The position numbers and the translations under genes were made by a program. A DNA stretch of 64,000 bases from Diphasiastrum complanatum (taxonomy: Eukaryota > Streptophyta > Lycopodiopsida > Lycopodiales > Lycopodiaceae): positions 33,570,329 to 33,634,328 of the forward strand of contig CM055113.1 of NCBI GenBank assembly GCA_029204225.1, in the 5' to 3' direction. Shown here piece by piece: positions 43,879-57,130 of the stretch (position 1 is its first letter; each line of letters begins with the position of its first letter). The notes beneath the pieces were generated by a model, which was not told the DNA's origin, did no database searches, and saw only the letters and a program-made list of their open reading frames with translations.

Positions 43879-44084
43879 TGTGTACTATCGTGTATTTTTG
43901 TGTTTTGTATGGATTTTTGGTGTTTTTTTTTATTTTTTGGGAGTTTTTTATTTTATTTTTTGGCTAGTAGGTAACTGAAGGGGGAACTCAATATCTGAAG
44001 GGCTTTCGATTGGTATAAGTTTTGTTTTTTGGGATTTTTTTGGTGTATATGCCTTTTTTTTTTTGAGCTCTTGGCTTTGTGAAG

Positions 44085-44535
44085 GTGGTGGTTCGGTCGA
44101 AATGAGAATCAGAGCTTCCGGTCGAAAACTTGGTCTGGTTGAGATGGAATGTTGGAGTGGTCCGATCGAGATGGGATGGGCTGAAATCCGGTCGAGATTT
44201 TAGCAAGGCTATCCGATCGAGATGGGACTCTGGTTGAAATCCGATCGAGATTTGATGGGCAAAATCCGGTCGAGATGAGACTAGCTGAAATCCGGTCAAG
44301 ATTGAAGCGATGGACACAATTTGAGATTTCTAAAGAGGCATCCGGTTGAGACTCGAAGCTTGGAGTCCGGTTGAGATTCTTACATGCCAGCCATTCGGTC
44401 GAGATTTTACGTTGGTTATCCAGTTGAGTTTTTGACAATCAGCCATCCGGTCGAGATCCTGACTGGAGCTATCCGGTCAAGTTTATAGTTAGGTCATCCG
44501 GTTGAGAATGGAGCGTGAAGGGGAGTCTGGTCGTT
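44085..44535. repeat. Array of about 17 short CCGGTCGAGAT-like motifs
   Basis: The motif (t/c)ccgg(t/a)(c/t)gagat recurs at intervals of roughly 20-35 bp from ggtcgaaatgag (44095) to tggtcgttcgagatgg (44530). Copies vary at one to three positions and the sequence between them is not repeated. It lies upstream of element C gag on that element's strand, where an LTR or leader would be. Confidence 0.85.
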
Positions 44536-45477
44536 CGAGATGGAGAAGAGAGGACGGCGTGAGAGGGTTCGATTTAGGTGGAGGAGGCAGATTGTCTGGA
44601 ACAGAGCAGAAAGAGGAAGGTGGCGTGGGTGAAGTGAAGGCGGTGGAGGTTGTGTGGAGTGTGGTTAGGTAGGGATGTGTTTGCATGTGGAGTTTGCAGG
44701 AGTTGGATGTGGTGTGCAGGTGCTTCACGTTGCAGGTCTGATGGAGGTGTAGGCTGTGAGGGTGATGTTGGAGGTCGGACGAGGGGAATGTGGATGCTTG
44801 CTTCAAACTGTTCTTGTATTGTAGGTCTTGTGTAGGTGGAGTTTGCGTTTCAGAGATCAGACTGCAGGGTTAGGAACATGGAAGTTCTTGCAGGGTCGTT
44901 TGCAGGACATGGGAGATCTTTTGCAGATTGTTGCAGACCGCTCTTGTATTGCAGATCAAATGCAGAAACTTCTGAAAGGTAGTAGATCCGTGAATGATTG
45001 CCTAAAATTGGTGCAAAGATCTAACTGGTTTTGAGGGCAACATACTGGGAAGGCATGCTCCCAACAAGCATTGTCGACTTGAATACTTGCTTGTCCGATG
45101 TGAATGCTTATGATCTCTCTCATTCTAATTTCACCGCCTCTGCCTTTCTCTCAATGCAGACAATGCAAAAACAATACAACGATTGAAATATCAGAAAATG
45201 AAAATTTGCTTGCAAAAGACAAGAAGCTTTGGAGCGGATCGGGCTATCGTGGAAAGCGTGCGTGCTCTAGCCTCTCTTAACGACGATTGGCAGCAGGAAG
45301 GAGGAGCCAAAAAATATCACACATACAATCCATCCATTGATCGATTGCCCACCCAAGTGGTGTTTTTGACCGTCAGAGTGGGAAGGTGTGGGGAGGGGGG
45401 GGGGGGGGGGGGTCCCCGGGCAACGTGAGCGCTGCCCGCTGCCTCGGAAGATTAACAATTTAATATATATAGATTAT
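44536..45477. other. G-rich stretch and G18 tract upstream of H3.3 copy 1
   Basis: 44536-44850 is purine-rich with gtgg and gcagg phrases and no recognisable protein in either strand. 45395-45412 is a run of 18 G. No gene is supported. Confidence 0.4.
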
Positions 45478-45602
45478 GTACTTTGCAAAGTTTTCCATAG
45501 TTCAATTACATGGATAAGTGAAGTAAGTGCAGCATCCAAGGGTCTATAAATTGGCATCCTCCTACCCCCAAGAGCAATCCCATATCCATATAGCTTAAGC
45601 GA

Positions 45603-45603
<1 letters not shown>

Positions 45604-45654
<51 letters not shown>
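45604..45654. repeat. (AC)n microsatellite upstream of H3.3 copy 1
   Basis: About 25 perfect AC units, 310 bp before the start codon. Copy 2 has a shorter, interrupted run at the same place (57811-57850, with cgcgcgc). Confidence 0.95.
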
Positions 45655-45657
<3 letters not shown>

Positions 45658-45797
45658 CGGGCCTCACCAATTGGGTGGAGTCAAAATTGAAAAAATTAAT
45701 CCATTGGCACATGGCAAAATCTGAATGGCTTAAAAAATATCCAATGGCGGGGCTTGAAACCTTGTGGTGCCATTAGGATATGGCCATCCCATATCTC

Positions 45798-45805
45798 TAT
45801 ATAAA
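45798..45805 (+). promoter_or_regulatory. TATA box of H3.3 copy 1
   Basis: TATATAAA, 109 bp before the start codon, in the context atctctatataaaccg that is conserved in copy 2. It is followed by a CT tract and a GCTC repeat in the leader. Confidence 0.75.
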
Positions 45806-45913
45806 CCGAAGTAGTACAAATTTTCTTTACTTCATCTCTCTCTCTCTCTCTCTCTCTATCGCTCGCTCGCTCGCTCGCTCGCTTTTGCTTTTGATCAGGA
45901 GGAGGCAGTAGCG

Positions 45914-46962
<1,049 letters not shown>

Positions 46963-49625
46963 CCTGTCCAGGCAAACTTTTGTATAGTTGCACAAAAACC
47001 TGTAGTGCCAAAAAGTTGAGTAGAAGCAGGACTCAAGTGTATTGTCAATGTTTTATTTTTGTAGAAGCAGGACTCTCGAGTGTATTGTCAATGTTTTATT
47101 TTAGGGCTGCAAGAAATTGTATTGATTTGGACTGAACAAATTCATCCCTTTGATTTTTTTTTGACCATTTGAAAGAAAATTGGTGCTGTTGTGCAAACCT
47201 TTTTGAGTCTGAATTTTATCTGGTAGAATTGGTCGTTTTATTACAAATGTCATTCCTTAGTTTTTTGTGAGTTTGGCAAATTTGGTGCTCCATTTGCAAT
47301 TAGTATTGAAGTATAATTTGCATGTGTTGGCATAATTGGGATCCACATTTTGCAAATGTACACCTTCCTCCTTTTTATGAGTTTATTTGTAAGATTAAGG
47401 GTATATGCTTATACTGTATATATTGTGTTACATGAGTCACTTCTTTGATCTCATCATCTTAAATTGAAATGATCTTGTTCATATGAGTAATTTGGTAAGT
47501 TGTAGTAGTAAATTTAACAACACTAGGCTCGTCAAACAAATATCATGCGACAATGGATCTTCTATGATTTCAACTACTTGTATCAAAAGACTCGATATGG
47601 AAGATGCTGAGCTTACAAATTATGAAATAAAAATTTGTATCTTCTGCACCACCTTTGGATCTTTATAAGGTACAAGCAAAACACTAAAGGTTATGAAAAT
47701 CCATGAAGGTCACAAATCAAACTAAATGGGAGCTTACGTAATCCATAGAACCCACGGTTCCCAGAACAGTGGGTTGTGGGAACCGTGGAAGGAACTGTAC
47801 CACGGTTCCTTGAACTGTGGTACGGTTCATGTAAAAAAATAATTAATTAATTAATTAATTAATTTTCCTAAATTTTCCCTTAGATATTCCTTAATGTTCA
47901 AATACTCAAATGTTGCTCCTATAGGTTCTATATTGTGTCGTGTTGAGACGACGTTGTAGCTGCTCATTTTCACTTGTTTGTATCATGGTTTATTAATTTA
48001 TTTATTATTATGGTTGTGAAAAATGTACACATCGTTCGCTTTGTCGTTGTATTACTATCATCATGAATTTGTGGGATTTGTCAAGTGTCATTTATACACT
48101 TGTTGCTTTACTTGAAGTGTGTTCCAAGTTTTGATCATTGGTACCCATTTCAGCCAAGAAATGTCGAGCTTGATTGTGATAGTTGTTAGTTATGTCAACT
48201 TTGTTCGTCTTTATTTAGGTTTGGGGTTGATATATTGTTAGATCGCGTACAAATATAAGTTTTGGAAGAGAAAACACATGAGAACGGTTTGTCACTTGAG
48301 GGTCGTCTTTTTTTATGATGAATTTATGAGATGATAGGACCTCAAGAGGTAAATACATGCTTGGCAGTCTTATTTTGGATGCTCTTATGATTGTTGCCAT
48401 CCAGGACATAAGAGTGTTTAAAAGGATGACTTTTGAGTTATAATTAGTGTAAGATAGTTAGTTGGATCTTGGTGGTTTTGCTTATGTTGTTTGTCAATTC
48501 AATTTAATAAGAGAAGGCACTAGAGAGCTTGGAAAAAAGAATTTACTTTCTTGTCTAGATGTTGGTAGTATTAGAAATTTCTCTGATTTCTTATTTCTTA
48601 TTTGTTAATTTTTACTTTTATAAATCAAAAATTTGAGGGACTATTTGTGTTGGTTCTATGGCCCTTTTCAATGTCTGTACTAGCTTTTTTGCCCTCGTCC
48701 CCTTTCTTATCTCATATTCAATGCTTGCAAATTCTTACTTCTTTTTCATTATTCTCTAACTCAAAGGTGACTTGCCAGTTTGTTTCTCCCGATATAGATG
48801 TTTGGTGATTACATTAGTTTGCTTGGTTGTCTCGTGTTCAGTGGCTTTGCTTGGCTAAAATGTTGTGTTACTAGTTCTGTTATCGCTTCCTTCAAAGATG
48901 TATAGTTTTGATTTGAATTTTATTTTTATCTGAAGGAGATGTTTTTAGGTTTGCATTCTTTGGTCTTTCCATGACTTTTCATGTCATCAAAGTTATTGGA
49001 TGTGATGGATATCTTGTACCCACTTATGGCATGCTATTTTTTTAATTAATATAAGTTTAAGACTCAAGCTATTCATTTCTTTGATTTCCTTTTGTGGATT
49101 GTTAAAGCAAGCTAATGATCCGAGAACACATGAGCCAATTGCTAAATGAATATCTATTAGTATTTTATTGTTTTTTGGTAATCTTCAAATCTCTCTTGTA
49201 GTAAGGTAATGCTATAATTTGGCTTTCCTAATTTGATGATCATTGATAACTTGCTTGTTCGAGAAAGAGGCTATGAGTTTTAGCAGTAGTAAAACTCTTT
49301 TGTGGGTAACAAATCTTCGAAGGCTTTAAGGCATGACATAAATAACAACGCACACATTGAAGCCTTTAGTTCGAATTTGACAAAGGAATTGATTTATTTT
49401 TGCATCGCTCTGCAGATTGTTCAAGTGATGAAGAAATGTGCTTAATTTAGGTGTGGATGATCAAATGGTATGCATAGTAAGTAATTCACTTATTGTCGTC
49501 TCCTTTCATAATGCCAAAAAAGAAAACATTGAAAAGAAGAGGTCATTCATTGACTCGAAAGTAAGGCAATTTAAGTGATCACTCCTCAACTAAAGCACTA
49601 TTTACCATTTTTGATTATTGGTACT
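46963..49625. other. 3' flank of H3.3 copy 1, shared with copy 2
   Basis: The 3' UTR carries a doubled phrase gcaggactc(tc)aagtgtattgtcaatgttttatttt (about 47029 and 47067), also doubled in copy 2. The rest is A/T-rich, and no protein gene is recognised. Near 49380 both copies keep a short similar open frame ending IVQVMKKCA, which I cannot assign. Confidence 0.5.
47751..47830. repeat. Double inverted repeat specific to H3.3 copy 1 flank
   Basis: ccacggttccca (47752-47763) is the exact reverse complement of tgggaaccgtgg (47777-47788). Next, gaactgtaccacggttc and gaactgtggtacggttc (47792-47827) are inverted with two mismatches. An (AATT)n run follows. This is absent from copy 2, so it is a candidate insertion of a small foldback element. 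Confidence 0.6.
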
Positions 49626-49708
49626 CTTTTTAGCCAATTATTAATGTGTCATTTCTGAATCTTCACTCTCATCAATGTGGGTAGATGCAACTTTTCTACC
49701 TATTGTCA

Positions 49709-49948
49709 TTAATTTTGTATGATATGTGATGTTACTAGCCTAGCTACAACACTATATATTGCATCCCCAAGAACATACATATCAACAATGTCATTTGGAA
49801 TCAGAAGTATCGTTGCATTGATGCCGTTGTGAACCATTACACCTACATGGCCTATAGGCAATGATCTGCCATCATGAAGCGATTCACGATGAGTCATTTG
49901 TATGACCTCACCTTCACCGATGATGTTGTCTTCATGGAGCAAGCACAC
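49709..49948 (-). pseudogene. Fragment resembling an En/Spm (CACTA)-associated plant transposon protein
   Basis: A 79-residue minus frame contains SLHDGRSLPIGHVGVMVHNG and LGDAIYSVVARL. The pattern (hGr.l..G...V.V, then a P-rich gap, then GDAI...V.W) resembles the short C-terminal domain of plant CACTA-type transposon proteins as I remember it. The usual tryptophan after the last block is missing. There is no flanking transposase. Tentative. Confidence 0.35.
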
Positions 49949-52900
49949 ACGCTCGCCCCTCTTGAAATGTTGTACACATCATTTCAATAAAGTTAGGAAA
50001 ATAGTTTTCAGCAAATTATCAAGTATACTTGCAATGATTACTCAAACAAACCTGTAGGTGACTAGATAGATTCTTTTAAACCTTGGTGGTTTTTTTTTTC
50101 TCTCATGATGCATTCATGTGCAAGTTCAAAGATTGACAAAGATGATGCAATACAAATGACAACAATAAGAAGACAATGAGCCAAACAAATTCTCCGCAAA
50201 ATTCAGTATTACTAGGGGTGATAATAAGCTAAATTACTCATGCTAACATATAGTTGAAGGCCTCTATCACATCCAAAATTACAAACTCGTATATCGTTTG
50301 AAATATATACCTCAGTAAATTCGAGACTGGCTGTGTAGATCAATTAAATCGTGAGGGCAGCTAGAGTCAACAACTAGCCAGGGTCGCCCTTCCTAAACTT
50401 TGCCAAGAGTTTAAGAAAATTGTGCCCTTCCAGTGCCCGTGTGATAATCACTATTGTAGAAGCAAAAAACCATGAAAAATACTTTGATTAGTAGTGGTTT
50501 ATTATCGAGTGGAATTTAACATGATGATGGAACTAACAATGATAAAAAAGAAGGAATAAGGTTGACCAAACAACTAAAAAATGACTCTTGAGAAGAGATG
50601 CAGTCAATCACCATCATTTGTAGACCATATCGTTCCTAAAAAACGAAGATCAATTAGATTCAACATGAGAGCGATATCATTTGAAAAGCCTGGTTTCACA
50701 GCAGGTCTAACTCAAACAATCTCTAGAAAGATTTATTCTAAGCCTTGAAAGGCCCATAATTCATTCATAATGTGTAGCCCTAACAGAAATGCATGGGAGT
50801 GAGTACTAGACTAGGAAAGATTATGTTGCATCTTCTAGTATAACGTACTAGTAGAGAGCGAAATCTATGTCATCATATCAACATCATTTTAGAGAAGAAA
50901 AAGCCCACCTAAAGTATACATAAGTTTTACAACATAACACCAAACAAAGTAATAGCATACTTGGGGTGTAGCTTGCTGCTAATTGAAAAAACTCCTACTG
51001 ATAAGCCTGCTCCAACACAAGGGCACAAAAATAAATAACAAGATCAACAATCAACCTTTGAAGCAAACACTAAAGCTTCTTGTGCAAACATATTTGTAAA
51101 CAAGGAGGCTCTAGGAACATATTCACAAGAGATTTCTTTCCTAAAAGCCATAAATTCAACTCCAATCAGCAGAAATGAGGACATATAAGGAAAAACTGAA
51201 TTATGAAGGCATGTTTGCAACAATGAGATTCAAAAGTAGTCACAAAAGGTAATGGGATCTTTTAAGTAGACCTAGCTTGCCCTTGTTGAGTGTGTTAAAA
51301 ACCCATGGCACTTTGGCAATCAATGGATATACTCGCAAATAAGGACTCATCAAAAAGTCTTTTCATATATTGCAACATCATCATTGCATGTCATGCAGAG
51401 AATAGTCGAGGGAGGCCGCAGAGGGAGGATGTTATGGATGCAATGAAGGCCATAACATTGTTGAATGTCCAAATAAGAGAACTTACAGAACATGATAGTA
51501 CCTCTTTGAGGAGGAGACTACGTGTAAAATATGTGTAACTGCTTGGGCCATGGGCTCCCATGTTTTTGCTTTTATCAATAATAAGTATTTGGGCCCTTAT
51601 TGTCTATTTTCAATCAATTTACTCGATACCCTAGAAGTCAAACCCTAGGTGACTCGTCATGTGGTTATTTGACATTTGGCCATGCTTGGGCTCTATTGGA
51701 TGACTCACATGTCTAACATGAACAATCAACCCGAATTCTTTCTTTAGTGTAAATAGGGTCAATCGATCATTTTGGCATGATTCTTACCCAGCTTATGTTC
51801 AACAATAGGTTGTTATTTAAGTGTCTATTTGAGCAATAAAGTAAGGATGTCATAGCTGATTTATAGCTAATGCATTGCTACCATTCTAAAAATTTTAGGC
51901 CCTCAGATTTATTGTGTGCATAAACATACATGGATACTAAACTCATTAAATGGATAACATTTGAAACATTTTATACTTTGAAAAAAGAAATCAACGAGCG
52001 TCCTTTATAGAATCCGCAACTTCATCCCATGATCCATATGATTTTTGGAACAAGTTGCTCCATATGCCATGGAACAATGAGTTCTTGTGGTATTTCCAAC
52101 ACTTTATGTGCTGGTTAGCCATGACCTTGACATACGTACTGATTTTACTAGCCGTTTGTACTACTGATTTCCAACATTTTGTGTGCTGGTTAGCCATAAC
52201 CTTGACATACATACTGATTTTACTAGCCGTTGTACTACAAGAAATGTCCTCAGGTTTTAAAATGAGGCTACATATATGGAAAGTAACTGATATGGACATG
52301 CTAGTATATAAAGCTTATTACAAGGGAAAGTCGATCCCTACTTTGATTCATGATGTGAAAATCAAGACAATTGAATAAAAGGTCAAAAACTCATAAGTTT
52401 TTATCCTATCAAGTTATTCATCAAATGCTTACATTGATGGAGATAACGCTATCACTGTCAATTGTGCTTCTTTTTGTGTAACTAAAGAACTTACATTGTC
52501 GCCTTATATTAAACTGACTACATTTTTCTTCAATTCAATAAGTAGATCGAAAATCCAATTGACAAGAGAACCCAGATAAGCCTTGGAAAGATCAACTTTT
52601 CCAAAGTAGAAAACTAATTGGAAATTAAAAGGAAGCTATTTTACAAAGGCACTCGACCAAATACATCAAAAAAATTACAAAATCGTGCTCCTTGCTCATA
52701 GCAATTGAACATGCACCTTCTAGTGGTAATTATCAAAGGAGTCAATTGACATAAAAAACTATAAATCATCTTTCCTTCCATCAAGCAAGGTTCGACGTGA
52801 ATTACTAGTTGAATCATGCCCTTTGATATGTGCCTAGATGCTAGTCATGGTTTTTTCCAATGCTACATGCATGATGCATAAACACTAGCAATAACTAGTC

Positions 52901-53226
52901 CATGATTATCAATCGAAACAATGATCACTTGAGATATTAAAACAGGCCAAACTATGGACTCATATCATAATAATCAAACTTGCAAGCACTCCTACAAAGG
53001 AATGCTATATGTTGAATTTTAGGTCTAGGTCAGATAACTTACATCAAATCACGGGTCCTAGGATTGATTCACCAGGATTAATTCACAGGTCAAAGAATTG
53101 CTACATTACGTAGGTCAACATGAAAAGGGTTTTTGCTGCTTCTAGATAGATCGTTGCAAGAAATCCGGTTGATAATCAGGGTAGATCCTTAAAAAGCACC
53201 ACTCAGCTTGTTGGAAAAGGATAGTA
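49949..53226. other. Intergenic stretch between the H3.3 copies, no gene recognised
   Basis: Mixed AT-rich sequence. An open frame at 51305-51538 (with NSRGRPQREDVMDAMKAI) is not recognised. It includes the 75-bp duplication at 52092-52240. Confidence 0.4.
52092..52240. repeat. Two-copy 75-bp tandem repeat
   Basis: atttccaacactttatgtgc at 52092 and atttccaacattttgtgtgc at 52167 begin two units that match to ttttactagccgttgtact with only about five differences. Both strands stay open through them because 75 is divisible by three. Confidence 0.9.
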
Positions 53227-53235
53227 CCCCCCCCC

Positions 53236-53313
<78 letters not shown>
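53227..53313. repeat. C20 followed by (TC)33, a long pure pyrimidine tract
   Basis: 87 bp with only pyrimidines on the plus strand. It directly precedes the LTR-like sequence described at 53330. Confidence 0.95.
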
Positions 53314-53315
<2 letters not shown>

Positions 53316-53329
53316 AACGATGGCGGGCG

Positions 53330-53742
53330 GGGGGGAGGAGGAGGGCTTCGGTGCAGGTGTATGGAACAGTCCTAATATGGTAGACCGGCCCTCCGGTATT
53401 CGAGACTATTACCCTCGATTTAATTCCATGTCAAGGCCAGTTTGTGACTAATAGCCTTGAGGAGACCCAGACACTCTCATTGAGACATATGGAGTAGTGC
53501 ATGTACGTGTGGCTGATATATATCCATGAGGACTGCATGGGGACTGTGACCTATTTATAGTTGGATTGCATGAATTCATGCACATGACTATACCCTCTAT
53601 GATTCTCCCATCGACAACTTTTGCTTCAGGTTACCAAATGATCTCTTCTCCTCAAGCCTTCACATGGCATGGCTCATGGGATAGATCCAAGATTGATCTA
53701 GGATTGGTTAGGAGGTTTTGCTTTCCCTAGTGGTCATTACAT
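53330..53742 (+). repeat. Orphan copia-type LTR next to an initiator-Met primer site
   Basis: It ends gtggtcattaca at 53742, one base before TGGTATCAGAGC at 53744-53755. A TATA-like gacctatttatagtt lies near 53549. The left edge is uncertain. After the primer site only a leader-like sequence follows, with no gag frame, and no second LTR is visible. Confidence 0.55.
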
Positions 53743-53743
53743 T

Positions 53744-53755
53744 GGTATCAGAGCC
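53744..53755 (+). other. Primer-binding site for initiator Met tRNA (orphan)
   Basis: Perfect TGGTATCAGAGC followed by CAGG. It shows that an LTR retroelement starts here, but no coding part remains within the next 2 kb. Confidence 0.85.
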
Positions 53756-55040
53756 AGGTTAAGATATGCGGTCTTGGATAGGATTGACGACAAGCTCTAC
53801 ATCGATTGGGAAGTGAAAAGCACTTAGATTCACATCCCGGATTGGAGTGCTAGTTTCTCAAGGGAAAGTTTGGATTTCGATTCACTAATTCAAGGTGAAG
53901 CATGGTTGACAAACGTGGTGGTAGAGTGCTCTTCCACTAGTTTGATTTTTGTTAATATTGCTTCTAGTTAGTGTTTGATTCATTTCCAATTTTCCGGTTT
54001 CTTGAGCGATTCATATTAGTTGTGGAATGATTTGCTTATGTAAATCAGGGAGCTTGTTGCTTGAATATGCTAGATTGAATAACATGCATATGTCCATAGT
54101 GTTCTATAGTGTTAGATTCATGTAGGACTCGCTAATTGATTTTGGATTAGTTTATCCTGCTGAAATAACCAGTTAGTGGCTGGCACTCATGAATCTAATG
54201 GTTTGCATATTGAGGTTTGGAAAAAAAAACTAGTCCTCTGCTCGAACATGCAAACGGTAGAGCATTGATTGGAGATTGCAGTTATGTCTATTAGCAGAAA
54301 GTAGAGCTTGGAACATTTGGGAATTAACTCACCTCCCTGGACCTAATTATTCCCTGCAATAATGGAATGTTCTTTTTCCTGCTTCTGTTAAACCTGTGTT
54401 CTTACAGGAAATCAGAGATAAAGGTCATTATCATTTGGAATGTTTGCATGCAGCTTGAATCTTCAAGGAAATCCTTCCTCTGTAGGAAGCTTGTTGTCTC
54501 TATTTTGGAACTGAGATCAATAACCCTAAAACATGCAATTAAGTTTTTGAAGGGAATGAATGGTTTCTGAATCTTAGAAACCCTGATCTTTTTTTGCATT
54601 CGGTTGCTTGTGGATGATAATATCACCATTACTTGCTGATCATCAGCAATCCGGGCGTCCAGGTCTATCTTCCCGTAAATCTGTGAAACAAGTTAGGGCA
54701 CTGAGGGGTGGCTGTTGAAGCTTGATTTCTGCAAATAACCATCGACCTGCTGTTTTCCGCCCTACAGGGGAATTCTCAGATATGGGTTTGTCAGTGATTG
54801 GGGGGGGGGGGGAGCCGTGCCCGAGGGCCTTCCTTGCTCGGAGGGCCCTTGCCCGAGGGCGGGAGCCCAGGCCCCGACCAGCAAGGAAGGCCCGAGGGTT
54901 TCGGGCCTTCCCCTAAGTAATGCCCTTGTGCGAAGGTTTTTCTTTTATTTATTTATTTCGGTTTTTTGTCGTTTTTTTTTTCGCAAACTTTTTTACGTTT
55001 GTGGTGGAATGTGGATGTGGACAGTCAATGATGGGCTGCC
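53756..55040. other. Non-coding stretch with a G13 run and a GC-rich inverted repeat
   Basis: No gene is seen. 54800-54812 is a G run. 54813-54915 is much richer in G+C than its surroundings and contains gggccttccttgct (from about 54827) and its exact reverse complement agcaaggaaggccc (from about 54880), plus several gcccgagggc palindromes. Confidence 0.6.
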
Positions 55041-55052
55041 ACATAGCACATG

Positions 55053-55200
55053 CACATTCCACCGGAGAGAGGAGAGAAAACATGCATTCCACCGGAGAGA
55101 GAGAGAACGTGCATTCCACTGGAGAGAGGAGAGAGAACGTGCATTCCACCGGAGAGAGAAGAAAGAAAGTGAATTCCACCGAAGAGAGGAGAGAGAATGA
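55053..55200. repeat. 30-bp minisatellite (five units) in a GA-rich context
   Basis: Units begin (c/g)(c/a)attccaccggagagag and are 27-33 bp long. On the plus strand they read as repeats of HSTGERRENV within an open frame (54920-55312); on the minus strand as repeats of VECTFSLLSP. Neither is a recognised protein, and I take the open frames as products of the period. Confidence 0.9.
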
Positions 55201-57130
55201 CAGATTCCTAGGAGAGAGAAAATTGGATGGACATTATGCTCCTGGAGGTGGTCCCAAAATACAAGGGACACCTGAGCACAAGGCCTTACGGGCCGAAGGA
55301 AGACAATGGTAGTTGCAGGGACTGTGCGTAGCCTCCATTACAGCTGCAGTGGAGCGCAGCCAGGCCACCTATAACGTCCATGAAACAATCGTTTCCAGCA
55401 AGATGAAGTGGCCTGAAAAAAGGGTATACAGGGACCTTTGTGGAATATGCATGTCCCTTTGGTTTAGTAATGGGATACCTGTTGCATATTATGCCCATTT
55501 TCAAATAAATTAAAAAGCAGAAAATGCATGTGTGTTTTTCAAAGGCAGATTCTACTTTTTTTTTCCTGCCTGTTTGTGCCCGTCCGTACGGATTCAGTAC
55601 AGCTGCCACGTGGCACATTTTGTGTTGGTCAGTCAAAGTCAAACCTGCCTATTATGCTTCGTAATGTGCTTTTGAAAAAATTTCAGGTATCCGTTACGCA
55701 ATGGAAGGAGCCGGACAAAGGCCATTCTACCCGGTTCGGCCCTTCTGGGCCTCGCCCAATTTTTTTTGGAAATCCTTACTGGGCAGAATGACTTTGTGTT
55801 GTCTATAAGGCAATGGTAAATAGACAATAAGTAGTTCTCAAAACTCAAAAATATTTCATACTAGGAAAAGAAACCAAACTTTTAAAACCAGGGCTACTAA
55901 ACATTTGCCTAAAAGCTGCAACAAGTTAACATACACATCAATGATTTGCATACATAGCTAACCAAACGACGAACATTTGCAAAGCATGGTTTGTTATCTA
56001 GTAGGTAGTATGACAAAGAAACTTGTTTGTTCATTTGCACCTTTTTATTTACTTACAAATCTACTACTCAACCAACATTCACATATAACTAATTTGTCAC
56101 ATGAGCATCATTCACATGGCTATGAACTAAAATACTTGCCAACATTCGCAAATGTTCACCTATCATTTGCTCGATTCCAACATTGAGGAACATAATACTA
56201 ATTGCACTCCAGAAACAAAGTTGATTGTTAAAACAACAATAATTATGATGTAATAAAAGAAAAGGTGAATTGAAAAACCTGTTAAAATATAATTGTTTCT
56301 AGATACAAATTGACTGAAATCAACTGAGTAGAGAATTGAACTTGTTGAAACCAAGCAACCAGGAATTGCCTTTGAGTGCCAAAGAAGCTTACTTGAGTCA
56401 CAAGTCAAAGCGTGGATAGCCAACACAAACCAAGAAAATAGTAGTTCATACTATGCGTATCACAACTTTGAGTCATTGTTGTGCTACCTACAACCAAAAA
56501 ACTAACAACTATAAACATTGAAAGAAAATTTATCGCGAGTTAAAAGATGATGATAATAGGTGTCCATATGCCAGAGTATTGAAACCATGATGTGTATTAT
56601 TAGTATCTGTAGGCATTTTCACCTTCATATTCACATTTCCCATTCATGACGTATCTAGAAAATTGTTTCATAGCCAAAAATATTGATTGATATAGTCCAC
56701 CTTAGACAATTGCACCATGGTTCTGATCTTCAGAGTGTACTACACATCTGAATGCCTTGAACAAAGAGTTAGATTCACAAAACATGATGCTATGAGAATC
56801 TTAGGTCTTAACAAGCCATTGTAACAATCAATTCTCACAAGAACAAGCAAAAAGAAATAATGCAAAGGGCATCAAATTCAAAAGTAAGCAAACTCAAAAG
56901 AAACCAATCAACCAAAGGAACAAGTCAAGAGAAGAAGAAGAAGAAAAGAGAGTTGACAGAGAAAACTATGCAGATGCTGCAAGCAAATGTTGGAGAGAAC
57001 TTCCTCGTCATAGATTCCATCAAGTAGAACTTAATAGAGAAAATGTTAACATGTTCATTTGTAAGAGCTAACATAGCATCGCCCTCCAACAAGACATAAA
57101 CATCTCACAACAAAAGCCACATTTGCCATT
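55201..57130. other. Intergenic stretch, no gene recognised
   Basis: Short overlapping frames on both strands at 55286-55850 have no family resemblance. The remainder is AT-rich. Confidence 0.35.

Noticed and set aside
43988-44438. Minus-strand repeat protein rich in SHLDRI/SRPDF
   Set aside because: The residues follow from the short DNA motif array; frames shift between copies, so protein selection is unlikely.
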